NCBI GenBank assembly: GCA_023423835.1
Contig: JAFAEW010000131.1
Coordinates: 1-18,168, forward strand
DNA length: 18,168 nt
Reading direction: 5' to 3'
Origin: Bacteroidota bacterium
GTDB taxonomy: Bacteria; Bacteroidota; Bacteroidia; Chitinophagales; Chitinophagaceae
The notes beneath the pieces were generated by a model. That model was not told the DNA's origin. It saw only the letters and a list, made by a program, of their open reading frames with translations, and did not search any database. A program made the translations under genes and the position numbers. Numbering within the stretch: position 1 is the first letter of the stretch; every line of letters starts with the position of its first letter. Of this stretch, positions 1 to 7,531 are shown piece by piece.

Positions 1-1294
1 CAATTGAACTTACCAATGAACCTTTTCCCATTTTTGAAAGCTCAATCGCTTCTTCCAATGATTGAAAAGGCATTAATGTGCTTACGGGTCCAAAAGCCTC
101 CACTTCATGCGGTTCTGTGGAATGAAACGGATTTTCATTCAGCAACAGGATCGGGCTGAGAAAGGCGCCTTTTGCATAGTCTGCATCGACCAGTTCCATA
201 CTGTCTAATGATCCGTAAATTATTTGTGAACCGGCAAGCAACTTTTGAATTTGCGATTTTACTTCTTCCCGTTGGGTTTGCCCGGCCAACGCGCCCATCC
301 GTACTTTTTCATTTTGAGGATTTCCGATTGCTGTCTGACTGAGCGCTTTGGAAAGTGCTATCTGCACATCTTCGAGCTTGTTTTCGGGTACAAAAATCCT
401 TCTGATAGCCGTACATTTCTGACCTGCCTTGGTTGTCATCTCGCGTTTTACTTCCTTAATAAAGATATCCCATTCCGGCATGTCAGGCGTAACATCATCC
501 GCAAGAATGATACAATTCAAAGAATCGGCTTCGAGGTTAAACGGAACATTTTCCTGCAACACCCGCTTATTGGCTTTCAACATCTGACCGGTAGTTGCCG
601 AGCCGGTAAAGGTGATGACATCCTGAGATTGCACATGATCGAGCATGTCGCCTGCTGATCCGCAAACCAGTTGAAGAGCACCTTCGGGTAGAATTTTTGA
701 AGCTATGATTTCCCGCACCACTGCTTCGGTTAAAAATGAGGTGATCGTAGCAGGTTTCACCACAGCCGGCATCCCTGCCAAAAGGTTTACGGCAATTTTT
801 TCGAGCATTCCCCAAACCGGGAAATTGAAAGCATTAATATGGATGGCAACACCTTGTTTGGGAACCATTATATGCTGGCCGATGAAAGATCCGGACCGGC
901 TTAAATTATGGCTTTCCCCATCGAGGCAAAAAGGCTCATCCGGAAATTTTCTGCGAAGGGAGGCATTGGCAAAGAGATTTCCGATTCCGCCCTCCACATC
1001 GATCCAGCTATCTGCTTTCGTAGCTCCGGTCATATAGCTGAGTCGATAAAACTCATCGAGATGTTTCCGTAAATAAAGTGCCAGGCTTTTCAACATCAAC
1101 CCTCTTTGTTGAAACGTCATTTTTCTGAGTGCGGGAGAGCCAACCCTTCTTCCGTAATCAAGAATTTTATCAAAGTCAATTCCCCTCGTGGTTGCCACAG
1201 CAATCTCCTCGCCGTTAACCGCATTGTACAACATCTGCCCGCTACCTTCACCTTCCATCCAGCTTCCTAAAACATAATTCCCCAACTTTCGCAT
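1..1294 (-). CDS. paaZ: PaaZ, aldehyde dehydrogenase domain (partial, 3' end beyond window)
   Basis: This is the N-terminal 431 residues of a PaaZ-type protein. PaaZ is the bifunctional enzyme of aerobic phenylacetyl-CoA degradation: a C-terminal MaoC-like hydratase opens oxepin-CoA and the N-terminal aldehyde dehydrogenase oxidises the resulting semialdehyde with NADP. The frame is open from the ATG at 1294 to the left edge. Visible landmarks are MPAVVKPAT (175-183), the catalytic glutamate in FNLEADSLN (E255) and the catalytic cysteine in AGQKCTAIRR (C294), almost the same positions as E256 and C295 of E. coli PaaZ. A usable ribosome site (AAAGG) lies about 10 bases before the ATG. The family is about 680 residues long, so the hydratase half should lie left of the window; this is not seen. 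No other paa gene is in view. A stand-alone PaaZ-like aldehyde dehydrogenase without the hydratase is the main alternative. Confidence 0.92.
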   Translation of the reverse strand, partial: MRKLGNYVLGSWMEGEGSGQMLYNAVNGEEIAVATTRGIDFDKILDYGRRVGSPALRKMTFQQRGLMLKSLALYLRKHLDEFYRLSYMTGATKADSWIDVEGGIGNLFANASLRRKFPDEPFCLDGESHNLSRSGSFIGQHIMVPKQGVAIHINAFNFPVWGMLEKIAVNLLAGMPAVVKPATITSFLTEAVVREIIASKILPEGALQLVCGSAGDMLDHVQSQDVITFTGSATTGQMLKANKRVLQENVPFNLEADSLNCIILADDVTPDMPEWDIFIKEVKREMTTKAGQKCTAIRRIFVPENKLEDVQIALSKALSQTAIGNPQNEKVRMGALAGQTQREEVKSQIQKLLAGSQIIYGSLDSMELVDADYAKGAFLSPILLLNENPFHSTEPHEVEAFGPVSTLMPFQSLEEAIELSKMGKGSLVSSI

Positions 1295-1312
1295 AATTAT
1301 TACCTTTAAACA

Positions 1313-1339
1313 CAAATTTACGAAATGAAAATTGCGCAA
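1313..1339 (-). promoter_or_regulatory. Candidate paaZ promoter
   Basis: On the minus strand there is an exact match to the Bacteroidota -7 element TAnnTTTG (TAAATTTG, 1313-1320) with a TTG 16 bases upstream (1337-1339). The -7 element ends 18 bases before the paaZ ATG, which would give a leader of roughly a dozen bases. The spacing to the TTG is shorter than the usual 19-20 or so, so the -33 part is doubtful. Confidence 0.4.
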
Positions 1340-1445
1340 TAGTAGTCGTTTATTTGTATTTTAGCAACGATCATCGTACCCAAGTACAATTGATACGAAA
1401 AAACGGCAAGATTATTTATTTTAGCCTAGAAAGGAAGCAACGAAT

Positions 1446-2477
1446 ATGAAGGAAATCATCAGGCCAAGGGCAGCTATTACCTGTATCGGCGGGTTTGTGC
1501 CTGACTACCGCCTCACAAATTCTGAACTGGAACAATTGGTTGATACAACCGATGAATGGATACAAACCCGAACCGGCATCACCGAAAGAAGGATTTTGAA
1601 GGGAGAAGATCAGGCTACCAGTGATATGGCCATTGCTGCAATCAATGAAATTATCGCTAAAAAAAATCTTGATCCAAAAGAAATTGACTGCATCATTTGC
1701 AGCACAATGACTCCGGACATGCAGTTGACAGTTACGGGCGCTTACATTGCCTGGAAGATCGGGGCCGAAAATGCCTGGGGATACGACTTCACCGCGGCTT
1801 GCTGCGGATTTTTATTTGGCCTCACTACAGCAGCCAGCTATATTGAATCCGGACGGTTTAAAAAGATCATTGTCGTGGGCGTAGACAACATGTCTAAGTT
1901 TGTCGATTACCAGGATCGCAACACCTGTATCCTTTTCGGAGATGGCGCAGCCGCAGCATTGGTTGAACCGATTGAAGACGACAGTTTGGGAATTTTGAAC
2001 AGCAGCTTCCATTCCAATGGCGCCGGCCGGGAACTGATGCATATGAAAGCGGGAGGATCATTGAAACCGGCTTCCTATGCCACCATTGATGCACGGGAAC
2101 ACTATGCCTATATGAACGGCAGAGCAGTGTTTAAATACGCAATCAATGGCATGGTTACCTGTAGTCAAAAAGTGATGGAAGATGCCGGACTTACCCCTGG
2201 TGAAGTCGATTGGGTGGTTCCACACCAGGCAAATATGAGGATTATTGAAAACGTTGCAGAGTTGCTTGAGGTTCCGCTTGATAAAGTTATGCTCAACATT
2301 ACCGAGTATGGAAACACCATTGCTGCTACCATCCCTCTTTGTTTATGGCAATGGGAACAAAAACTCAGAAAAGGTGACAACCTGATTCTCGTATCATTTG
2401 GCGGCGGATTTACCTGGGGTGCGTCTTACATAAGATGGGCATACGATGGCAATAAGCTGCCGGAGAAGGGAAGTTAG
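1446..2477 (+). CDS. fabH: 3-oxoacyl-ACP synthase III (FabH, KAS III)
   Basis: This cytoplasmic condensing enzyme starts fatty-acid synthesis by joining an acyl-CoA primer to malonyl-ACP. The 343-residue product has the full Cys-His-Asn triad: C119 in FTAACCGF, H260 in VPHQANMR and N290 in YGNTIAATIP. It also has the N-terminal DEWIQTRTGITERRI block (36-50) and the C-terminal FGGGFTWGA loop (318-326). The extended C-terminus and the SLKPAS segment are typical of Bacteroidota FabH. The start at 1446 is preceded by AAAGGAAG. It stands alone: there is no plsX, rpmF or fabF beside it. It is divergent from paaZ across 151 bases and its stop overlaps the stop of the convergent membrane-protein gene. 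A second cysteine (C120) follows the nucleophile. It could serve a specialised pathway rather than bulk fatty-acid synthesis, but the sequence looks like an ordinary FabH. Confidence 0.94.
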   Translation: MKEIIRPRAAITCIGGFVPDYRLTNSELEQLVDTTDEWIQTRTGITERRILKGEDQATSDMAIAAINEIIAKKNLDPKEIDCIICSTMTPDMQLTVTGAYIAWKIGAENAWGYDFTAACCGFLFGLTTAASYIESGRFKKIIVVGVDNMSKFVDYQDRNTCILFGDGAAAALVEPIEDDSLGILNSSFHSNGAGRELMHMKAGGSLKPASYATIDAREHYAYMNGRAVFKYAINGMVTCSQKVMEDAGLTPGEVDWVVPHQANMRIIENVAELLEVPLDKVMLNITEYGNTIAATIPLCLWQWEQKLRKGDNLILVSFGGGFTWGASYIRWAYDGNKLPEKGS

Positions 2478-3130
2478 GTATTAACCCAAAAGGCGATGAG
2501 CTGACAGATGATGCCCACCATTAAGCCGCTGTAAATTTCAAAGTTGTTGTGGGAGGAAACAATTAACCTCGCTGTTGCCACCAATCCCAAAACCAGCAGT
2601 GCCACGGCAATATCCGCTCCAAGGTATTGGTGGTAAAAAAAGCAGGTGAGGATAACAAAAGCTGCCATTCCACCAACTCCCATCGCATGCATACTGATCT
2701 TAAAAAAGCTATTCAACACCAATCCGAAGGCAGTGGCAAGGAAAATTCCCAGAAAAAACATTTTTAATACGAATGGCTGATCCGTAAAATTTCTCGATAG
2801 ATACCACATCCACCAATAAAAAATCATGGTGATGATGTATGGAATAATCCTTTCCTGGCTGGTTCTTAAAAATATGCTGTTGATAAATTTTAGCCGCCAA
2901 AGGAGGAAAACCGAAAACGCCGGAAAGAAAGCCGTCATCCAGAACACGGTTATCTTTCTTGCGAAAAGATCGAAAGGCGTAATGTTTGAAAATTCAAATG
3001 GGAATCGCACGATCAGCCAAAAGAATACGTAGGTGGGAATAAATAAGGGATGAAAAATATACGATAACAATTTTCCGAAGATCTGTGATCGTCTGGAAGA
3101 ATAAACGGACTCCTGCCTGATGATTTCCAT
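2474..3130 (-). CDS. Small multi-pass membrane protein with PAP2-like motifs
   Basis: A 218-residue integral membrane protein with about six hydrophobic segments (roughly 22-42, 58-78, 96-112, 120-142, 152-186 as one or two, 199-215). I do not recognise it from overall sequence. Three short motifs fall in the order and spacing of the PAP2/phosphatidate-phosphatase superfamily: R89-TSQERIIP97 resembling KxxxxxxRP, KISMH (144-148) resembling PSGH, and A187-R188-x5-H194-x3-E198 resembling SRxxxxxHxxxD with the aspartate replaced by glutamate. If real, it would be a lipid-phosphate or undecaprenyl-pyrophosphate phosphatase-like protein, possibly inactive. It starts 17 bases after the rpoN stop and is very likely co-transcribed with rpoN. 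Its stop (TAA) overlaps the stop of fabH on the other strand. That it is a real gene is well supported; the PAP2 assignment is inference. Confidence 0.85.
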   Translation of the reverse strand: MEIIRQESVYSSRRSQIFGKLLSYIFHPLFIPTYVFFWLIVRFPFEFSNITPFDLFARKITVFWMTAFFPAFSVFLLWRLKFINSIFLRTSQERIIPYIITMIFYWWMWYLSRNFTDQPFVLKMFFLGIFLATAFGLVLNSFFKISMHAMGVGGMAAFVILTCFFYHQYLGADIAVALLVLGLVATARLIVSSHNNFEIYSGLMVGIICQLIAFWVNT

Positions 3131-3147
3131 TAGCTGCTGCTGTCGTT

Positions 3148-4641
3148 TTATAATTCTTTTCTTAACCTCGCCACCGGTATGTTTAGTTGTTCGCGATATT
3201 TCGCAACCGTTCTGCGGGCAATATTGTATCCTTTTTCCTGCAATAATTCGGTCAACCGTTCATCACTCAGTGGCTTCTTCTTGTCTTCACCTTCTATGAG
3301 GTCGCTGAGAATCTTTTTCACTTCGCGGGTACTCACTTCTTCTCCGCTATCGGTACTGAGCGATTCACTGAAGAAAAATTTCAGCCGGTAAGTTCCAAAT
3401 TCTGTTTGCACGAATTTACTGTTTGCCACACGGCTTACGGTGGAAATATCTAAACCGGTTACTTCAGCAATGTCTTTTAAGATCATCGGTTTCAGGTTAG
3501 TTTGATCACCGGTAAGGAAGAAATCCTGCTGATAATTCATGATCGCGTTCATGGTGCTGAGCAAGGTATGCTGCCGCTGGCGGATCATGTCGATAAACCA
3601 TTTCGCAGAATCAATTTTCTGTTTGATGAATAATACCGCTTCCTTCTGCCGCTTGTCTTTTTTTGAACCACGATCATATTCTTTCAGCATATCGCGATAA
3701 CCCTCACTGATCCGCAAGTCGGGTGCATTTCTCGAGTTTAGGGTAAGCTCGAGTTTTCCCGCATTGTTGATGATATAAAAATCCGGAACGATATAGCTTT
3801 CTGCCTTATTGATCTCCCCGATATTGCCACCGGGCTTGGGATTTAACCGGATGATGTCGCTGATGACGTCTTTCAGTTCCTCATCGGTCAGGTTTAATCC
3901 GCGTTGAATTTTTTCGTAGTGTTTCTTTGTAAATTCTTCAAAATATTTTTCAATGATCTGAATGGCTAGATCCACATCCTTTCCTTCAAACTTTTGCTTT
4001 CTTAGCTGAATGAGCAGACATTCCTGCAAATCTCTTGCGCAAATTCCCGGCGGATCAAATTCCTGAATCTTCTTAATAATTGCCTCCACTTCTTCCTCTG
4101 TGGCTTCTATATTCTGCCGAAAAGCAAGATCGTCCACAATCGAAGCCAGCTCGCGTCTCAGATAGCCGTCGTTGTCGAGACTGCCCACAACCTGTTCCGC
4201 AATCTTAAATTCTTTTTCTTTCAGTGGAAGCATGCCAAGCTGACTGACTAAAATATCGTGAAAACTCGATTCGACTTTATAGGGGATTGTTTTTTGATCA
4301 TCGCTTTCGGGATAGTTATCATCCCTCATTTTATAGTCCGCAATTTCATCATCTCCTTCCGACACATACTCGCTGATATCAAAGTTGTCGTAATCATCGT
4401 CGGAGCTTTCCTCAAACTCTTCATTGTGATCTTCATAAATATCAACATTTTCCTGCAAATCCAAATCATCAGTTTCCGCAGGCTGTTCCTCCCCTGCCTC
4501 CAATGCCGGATTCTCCTCGAGTTCTTCCTTCACCCGCTCCTCGAGATGCGCCGTAGGAATCTGCAACAACTTCATTAACTGAATTTGTTGAGGGGAAAGT
4601 TTTTGTAATAACTTTTGCTGCAAAGACTGACTTAATGCCAT
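3148..4641 (-). CDS. rpoN: RNA polymerase sigma-54 factor
   Basis: This is the sigma-54 subunit, which directs RNA polymerase to -24/-12 promoters and needs an AAA+ enhancer-binding protein to open them. The 497-residue product has the whole domain order. Region I at 1-48 holds the Q/L-rich activator-contact segment (SLQQKLLQKLSPQQIQLM) and ELEENPALE. A strongly acidic region II covers about 49-116. The core-binding domain includes FDPPGICARDLQECLL (195-210). A helix-turn-helix covers 388-413 (IAEVTGLDISTVSR), and the RpoN box ARRTVAKYRE is at 475-484. Length is normal for the family and all elements are intact. The ATG at 4641 opens directly into the conserved region I. It is the first gene of a two-gene unit with the PAP2-like membrane protein. 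No sigma-54 activator is in the window. Confidence 0.97.
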   Translation of the reverse strand: MALSQSLQQKLLQKLSPQQIQLMKLLQIPTAHLEERVKEELEENPALEAGEEQPAETDDLDLQENVDIYEDHNEEFEESSDDDYDNFDISEYVSEGDDEIADYKMRDDNYPESDDQKTIPYKVESSFHDILVSQLGMLPLKEKEFKIAEQVVGSLDNDGYLRRELASIVDDLAFRQNIEATEEEVEAIIKKIQEFDPPGICARDLQECLLIQLRKQKFEGKDVDLAIQIIEKYFEEFTKKHYEKIQRGLNLTDEELKDVISDIIRLNPKPGGNIGEINKAESYIVPDFYIINNAGKLELTLNSRNAPDLRISEGYRDMLKEYDRGSKKDKRQKEAVLFIKQKIDSAKWFIDMIRQRQHTLLSTMNAIMNYQQDFFLTGDQTNLKPMILKDIAEVTGLDISTVSRVANSKFVQTEFGTYRLKFFFSESLSTDSGEEVSTREVKKILSDLIEGEDKKKPLSDERLTELLQEKGYNIARRTVAKYREQLNIPVARLRKEL

Positions 4642-4716
4642 AGCTTCTAACCCTTATTAAATGTTTTACTTTTTTCCTATCAAAAAATTCATAACACGTT
4701 CATGAATCGACTAAGC

Positions 4717-4724
4717 CAAAAATA
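4717..4724 (-). promoter_or_regulatory. Candidate rpoN promoter, -7 element
   Basis: TATTTTTG on the minus strand matches TAnnTTTG exactly and would give a leader of about 70 bases for rpoN. No TTG is found at the expected distance upstream, so support rests on the -7 element alone in an AT-rich region. Confidence 0.3.
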
Positions 4725-4967
4725 ATGATTTTAAATTCCGCCCTTTAAGATAAAATTATTTTGGTAAAAATCCCGGTAAATAATAAAGTTTTCTACCGCA
4801 ATTTCCAATATCTGCCGTGTGATTTTATCCATCAGATCATTTTTACAAAAATGGGAAAATAACTGAATAACTATGATTAGCTTTTGTTAATCCCTTAATT
4901 TATGCTTAAGAAGCGTAATGGGCATTGCAGCCAGGCGACAAAAATAATTTTCTGCCGTTTAACTCGC

Positions 4968-4975
4968 TATTTTTG
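4968..4975 (+). promoter_or_regulatory. Candidate gcvT promoter, -7 element
   Basis: TATTTTTG is an exact match to TAnnTTTG and ends 15 bases before the gcvT ATG at 4991, predicting a leader of about 10 bases that includes AAAGGA. No clear -33 TTG is visible. The position also argues against starting gcvT further upstream. Confidence 0.4.
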
Positions 4976-4990
4976 CGGAAAATAAAGGAA

Positions 4991-6082
4991 ATGAAGCAAA
5001 CTCCGTTTACTGAAAAACATCTTGCGCTCGGAGCCAAGATGGCTGAATTTGCCGGATATAATATGCCGATAAGTTATACAGGTATCAATGATGAACATGC
5101 AGCCGTTAGAAACAATGCCGGCGTATTTGATGTAAGTCATATGGGAGAAGTGATCGTAAAAGGTGAATATGCTTTGTCATTTCTGCAGAAAATCACCTCC
5201 AATGATCTTTCAAAGATTTCGGCCGGCAAGGCGCAATATTCCTGTTTTACAAATGAAAACGGAGGCATTATTGATGACGTAATTATCTACTGTCTGAACG
5301 ACCAGGATACTTACATGATCGTTTTAAATGCATCAAACATCCAAAAGGATCTTGATTGGATGCATGCCCATAATGCTGACAATGCAACAATTACCGATAT
5401 CAGCGACAAGACCGGACTACTTGCGATTCAGGGGCCGAATGCAACGAAAATATTGCAACCTCTGACAGAACTCGATATCCTGAACCTCAAGTACTACACC
5501 TTTGTGAAGGGAAAATTTGCGGGTGTGGATAATGTACTGATCAGCGCAACAGGTTATACGGGATCGGGCGGAGTGGAAATCTATTTCGAAGATAAAGAAG
5601 GTAATGCCGATAAGATCTGGAATGCAATATTTGAAGTGGGAACTCCAAAAAACTTAAAACCCATCGGACTCGGCGCAAGAGATACCCTCAGGTTGGAAAT
5701 GGGATATTGCTTGTATGGCAATGACATCGACGACACCACAACTCCGCTTGAGGCGGGCCTGGGCTGGATCACTAAGTTTAACAAGAACGTCGATTTCACA
5801 GCCAAAGATATTTTGCAAAAGCAAAAAGAGGCAGGCATAAAAAGGAAACTGGTGGGCTTTGAGATGCTGGAAAAAGGCATTCCCCGTCATAATTACGCGA
5901 TAGTGGATAAAGACGGCAATGAAATTGGATATGTTACCAGCGGCACGCAATCTCCCACGCTTCAAAAAGCGATCGGGCTGGGATATGTTAACATAGATCA
6001 CGCGTTCATCGATTCATTTATCTATATCCTGATCAGGCAAAAACCGGTGAAAGCGAAAGTGGTCAAATTTCCATTTACCTAG
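4991..6082 (+). CDS. gcvT: Aminomethyltransferase, glycine cleavage T protein
   Basis: GcvT takes the aminomethyl group from the lipoyl arm of GcvH and transfers the one-carbon unit to tetrahydrofolate, releasing ammonia. The 363-residue product has the family blocks VFDVSHMGE (45-53), GGIIDDVIIY (91-100, with the conserved aspartates D95/D96), VLNASN (111-116), ARDTLRLEMGYCLYG and TPLEAGLGW in the folate-binding core, and GYVTSGTQSPTL near the C-terminus. The length matches the E. coli protein (364). I chose the ATG at 4991: it opens into the conserved MKQTPFTEKH, follows AAAGGA, and lies just after a candidate -7 element. The frame is open a little further upstream to a TTG at 4925, but that extension has no ribosome site and no family match. 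gcvH and gcvP are not adjacent, as is common in this phylum. Confidence 0.97.
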   Translation: MKQTPFTEKHLALGAKMAEFAGYNMPISYTGINDEHAAVRNNAGVFDVSHMGEVIVKGEYALSFLQKITSNDLSKISAGKAQYSCFTNENGGIIDDVIIYCLNDQDTYMIVLNASNIQKDLDWMHAHNADNATITDISDKTGLLAIQGPNATKILQPLTELDILNLKYYTFVKGKFAGVDNVLISATGYTGSGGVEIYFEDKEGNADKIWNAIFEVGTPKNLKPIGLGARDTLRLEMGYCLYGNDIDDTTTPLEAGLGWITKFNKNVDFTAKDILQKQKEAGIKRKLVGFEMLEKGIPRHNYAIVDKDGNEIGYVTSGTQSPTLQKAIGLGYVNIDHAFIDSFIYILIRQKPVKAKVVKFPFT

Positions 6083-6084
6083 AA

Positions 6085-6115
6085 ATTAAAAAGAGACGTA
6101 CGGCTGTACGTCTCT
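6085..6115 (-). terminator. Intrinsic terminator of the efflux operon
   Basis: A perfect 10-base-pair stem (AGAGACGTAC, 6092-6101, with GTACGTCTCT, 6106-6115) closes a GGCT tetraloop. Read on the minus strand it is followed by TTTTTAATTT, so it is a classic rho-independent terminator 27 bases after the adaptor gene stop. On the plus strand it lies just after the gcvT stop and may also slow transcription there, but the bases after it are not T-rich. Confidence 0.85.
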
Positions 6116-6142
6116 ATGATATTCCCAATCTTAATACCAGCT

Positions 6143-7507
6143 CTATTGTTGTTTATTGAAACTTTGCAACAGTTCGTCTTTTGATACCACCTTTACTTTT
6201 GAACTGTCCTTCAACTGTTTGCTCACCACGTCATACGGACCGGTAATTACGCGTTCTCCTGCCTTCAGTCCGTTTGTAATTTCAATGTAGTTGATGTCCT
6301 GAATATTAGTTTTAACCGGCTTCTTGTGCGCATAACCGGAGGAGTCAACCACAAACACAACTTCCTGCATGTTATCATCCTGCGTTACAGAAGGTGTAAC
6401 ATCCTCGTCATTTTCCGGCTTTTTGTTGACATCATTGGCGCCTGATTTTTCTCTCGTCGTTACGGCATTCAATGGAACTGCCAGTACGTTTTTGTGGGTC
6501 TTTGTCTGGATATCGGCGCTGGCACTCATATTGGGCCTGAAGGGAAACGGCTGCCCTTTAACGATCAGGTCTTTATATCCCGATGGAAGCAGCCGGATGT
6601 GCACCTCATAGTTGGTTACCTGTGTACCGGAAGATGAAGACGCGCTCAACTGCGCAGAAGTTGAAGGATTCGCGATCTTGTAAACAATGCCCTTAAACTT
6701 GCGACTTCCGAAGGCATCAATTTCAACCAGCGCTGTATCGCCGATCTTCACTTTTGGGATGTCATTTTCACCCACATCTACCTGCGCTTCCATGCTGCTC
6801 AGATCCGCAATGCGCATCATTTCTGTTCCAACATTAAAAGTATTACCGGCCACGCTTTCGCCTTTCTTTACATTCAGCAAACTAATTACACCATCCATTG
6901 GCGCAACGATGGTTGTACGGCTCAGGTCTTTGGAGGCTTTATTGAGATTGGCAACCGAACTTTGAACCGCTGCTTTATTTGCATTGATGCTTTGCAGGGC
7001 CGCATTATAGTTTGACTGCGCGCTGAGATAAGATTCTTGCGCAATTTCAAATTCAGATTGGGAAATTACTTTTTGATCCAACAGCTTTTTCTGACGGTCG
7101 TAATTTGATTTCGCCTGATCAAGGGCTGCCTGCAACGCCCCGAGTTGCGCTCTTGCATTGGAAGCAAGGGCTTCCGAACGGTTTACATCAGCGGCCGCAA
7201 TTTCCCGTTGAGAATTATAGATGTCGGCATAGATGCGGGCCAATACCTGGCCTTTTCTAACCGTATCACCCTCCTGCACATCAAGTTCTACAATTTCACC
7301 TGAAATGTCGGGACTTACCTTTACTTCAATTTCCGGAAAAACCTTGCCACTAGCCGACACTATTTCAGTTATCGTTCTTGGCTCTGCTTTTTCGGCCGTC
7401 ACCTTGATTCCCTCATTTCCACCAAAAACACCCATTTTGCTTAAAACAAGCAGGATGATAATCACTAAAACAAGAATTATTATTATCCATTTCAGTCTTT
7501 TGCTCAT
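6143..7507 (-). CDS. Efflux periplasmic adaptor (MacA/AcrA/HlyD family)
   Basis: A membrane-fusion adaptor that links an inner-membrane transporter to a TolC-type channel. The 454-residue product has an N-terminal membrane anchor (about 6-23). The first half of the lipoyl domain is at 63-93 (VSPDISGEIVELDVQEGD), a long alpha-helical coiled-coil hairpin covers about 97-195, the second lipoyl half is around 198-220 (IVAPMDGVISLLNVKKGE), then come beta-barrel and membrane-proximal domains ending near 440. A hydrophilic, acidic linker, rich in N, D, E and K, interrupts the membrane-proximal part at about 353-380. The gene begins 24 bases after the tolC-like gene and is followed by a strong terminator, so the operon ends here without a permease. 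MacA-like partnership with an ABC exporter is most likely from sequence style, but an RND partner cannot be excluded. Confidence 0.93.
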   Translation of the reverse strand: MSKRLKWIIIILVLVIIILLVLSKMGVFGGNEGIKVTAEKAEPRTITEIVSASGKVFPEIEVKVSPDISGEIVELDVQEGDTVRKGQVLARIYADIYNSQREIAAADVNRSEALASNARAQLGALQAALDQAKSNYDRQKKLLDQKVISQSEFEIAQESYLSAQSNYNAALQSINANKAAVQSSVANLNKASKDLSRTTIVAPMDGVISLLNVKKGESVAGNTFNVGTEMMRIADLSSMEAQVDVGENDIPKVKIGDTALVEIDAFGSRKFKGIVYKIANPSTSAQLSASSSSGTQVTNYEVHIRLLPSGYKDLIVKGQPFPFRPNMSASADIQTKTHKNVLAVPLNAVTTREKSGANDVNKKPENDEDVTPSVTQDDNMQEVVFVVDSSGYAHKKPVKTNIQDINYIEITNGLKAGERVITGPYDVVSKQLKDSSKVKVVSKDELLQSFNKQQ

Positions 7508-7531
7508 AATTAGGTTCTCTTTTAAATTCGC

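Larger units (their letters stand above)
4642..4990. other. 349-base divergent intergenic region, rpoN / gcvT
   Basis: An AT-rich spacer between two divergent genes. I see no coding sequence and no RNA gene. It contains one candidate -7 element for each direction (4717-4724 minus, 4968-4975 plus) and a perfect AT-rich dyad, CATTTTT at 4838-4844 and AAAAATG at 4847-4853, separated by two bases. No glycine riboswitch is evident ahead of gcvT, and the promoter candidate close to gcvT would leave no room for one in its leader. Confidence 0.6.

Noticed and set aside
567..815. Minus-strand reading frame inside paaZ, and similar antisense frames in other genes (for example 12213-12743, 13078-13494, 15752-16135)
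   Set aside because: Each lies fully or almost fully within a well-supported gene in another frame and has no recognisable protein features of its own.
843..865. Sigma-54 -24/-12-like sequence (TGGCA with a downstream TTG)
   Set aside because: It lies inside paaZ and lacks the GC at the -12 position; no convincing -24/-12 promoter was found in any intergenic region.
4925..4990. N-terminal extension of gcvT from a TTG at 4925
   Set aside because: No ribosome site, no family match for the extra 22 residues, and a candidate promoter element lies inside it; the ATG at 4991 gives the family length.
4860..4990. Glycine riboswitch ahead of gcvT
   Set aside because: No tandem aptamer-like conserved cores are visible, and the promoter candidate at 4968-4975 leaves a leader of only about 10 bases.
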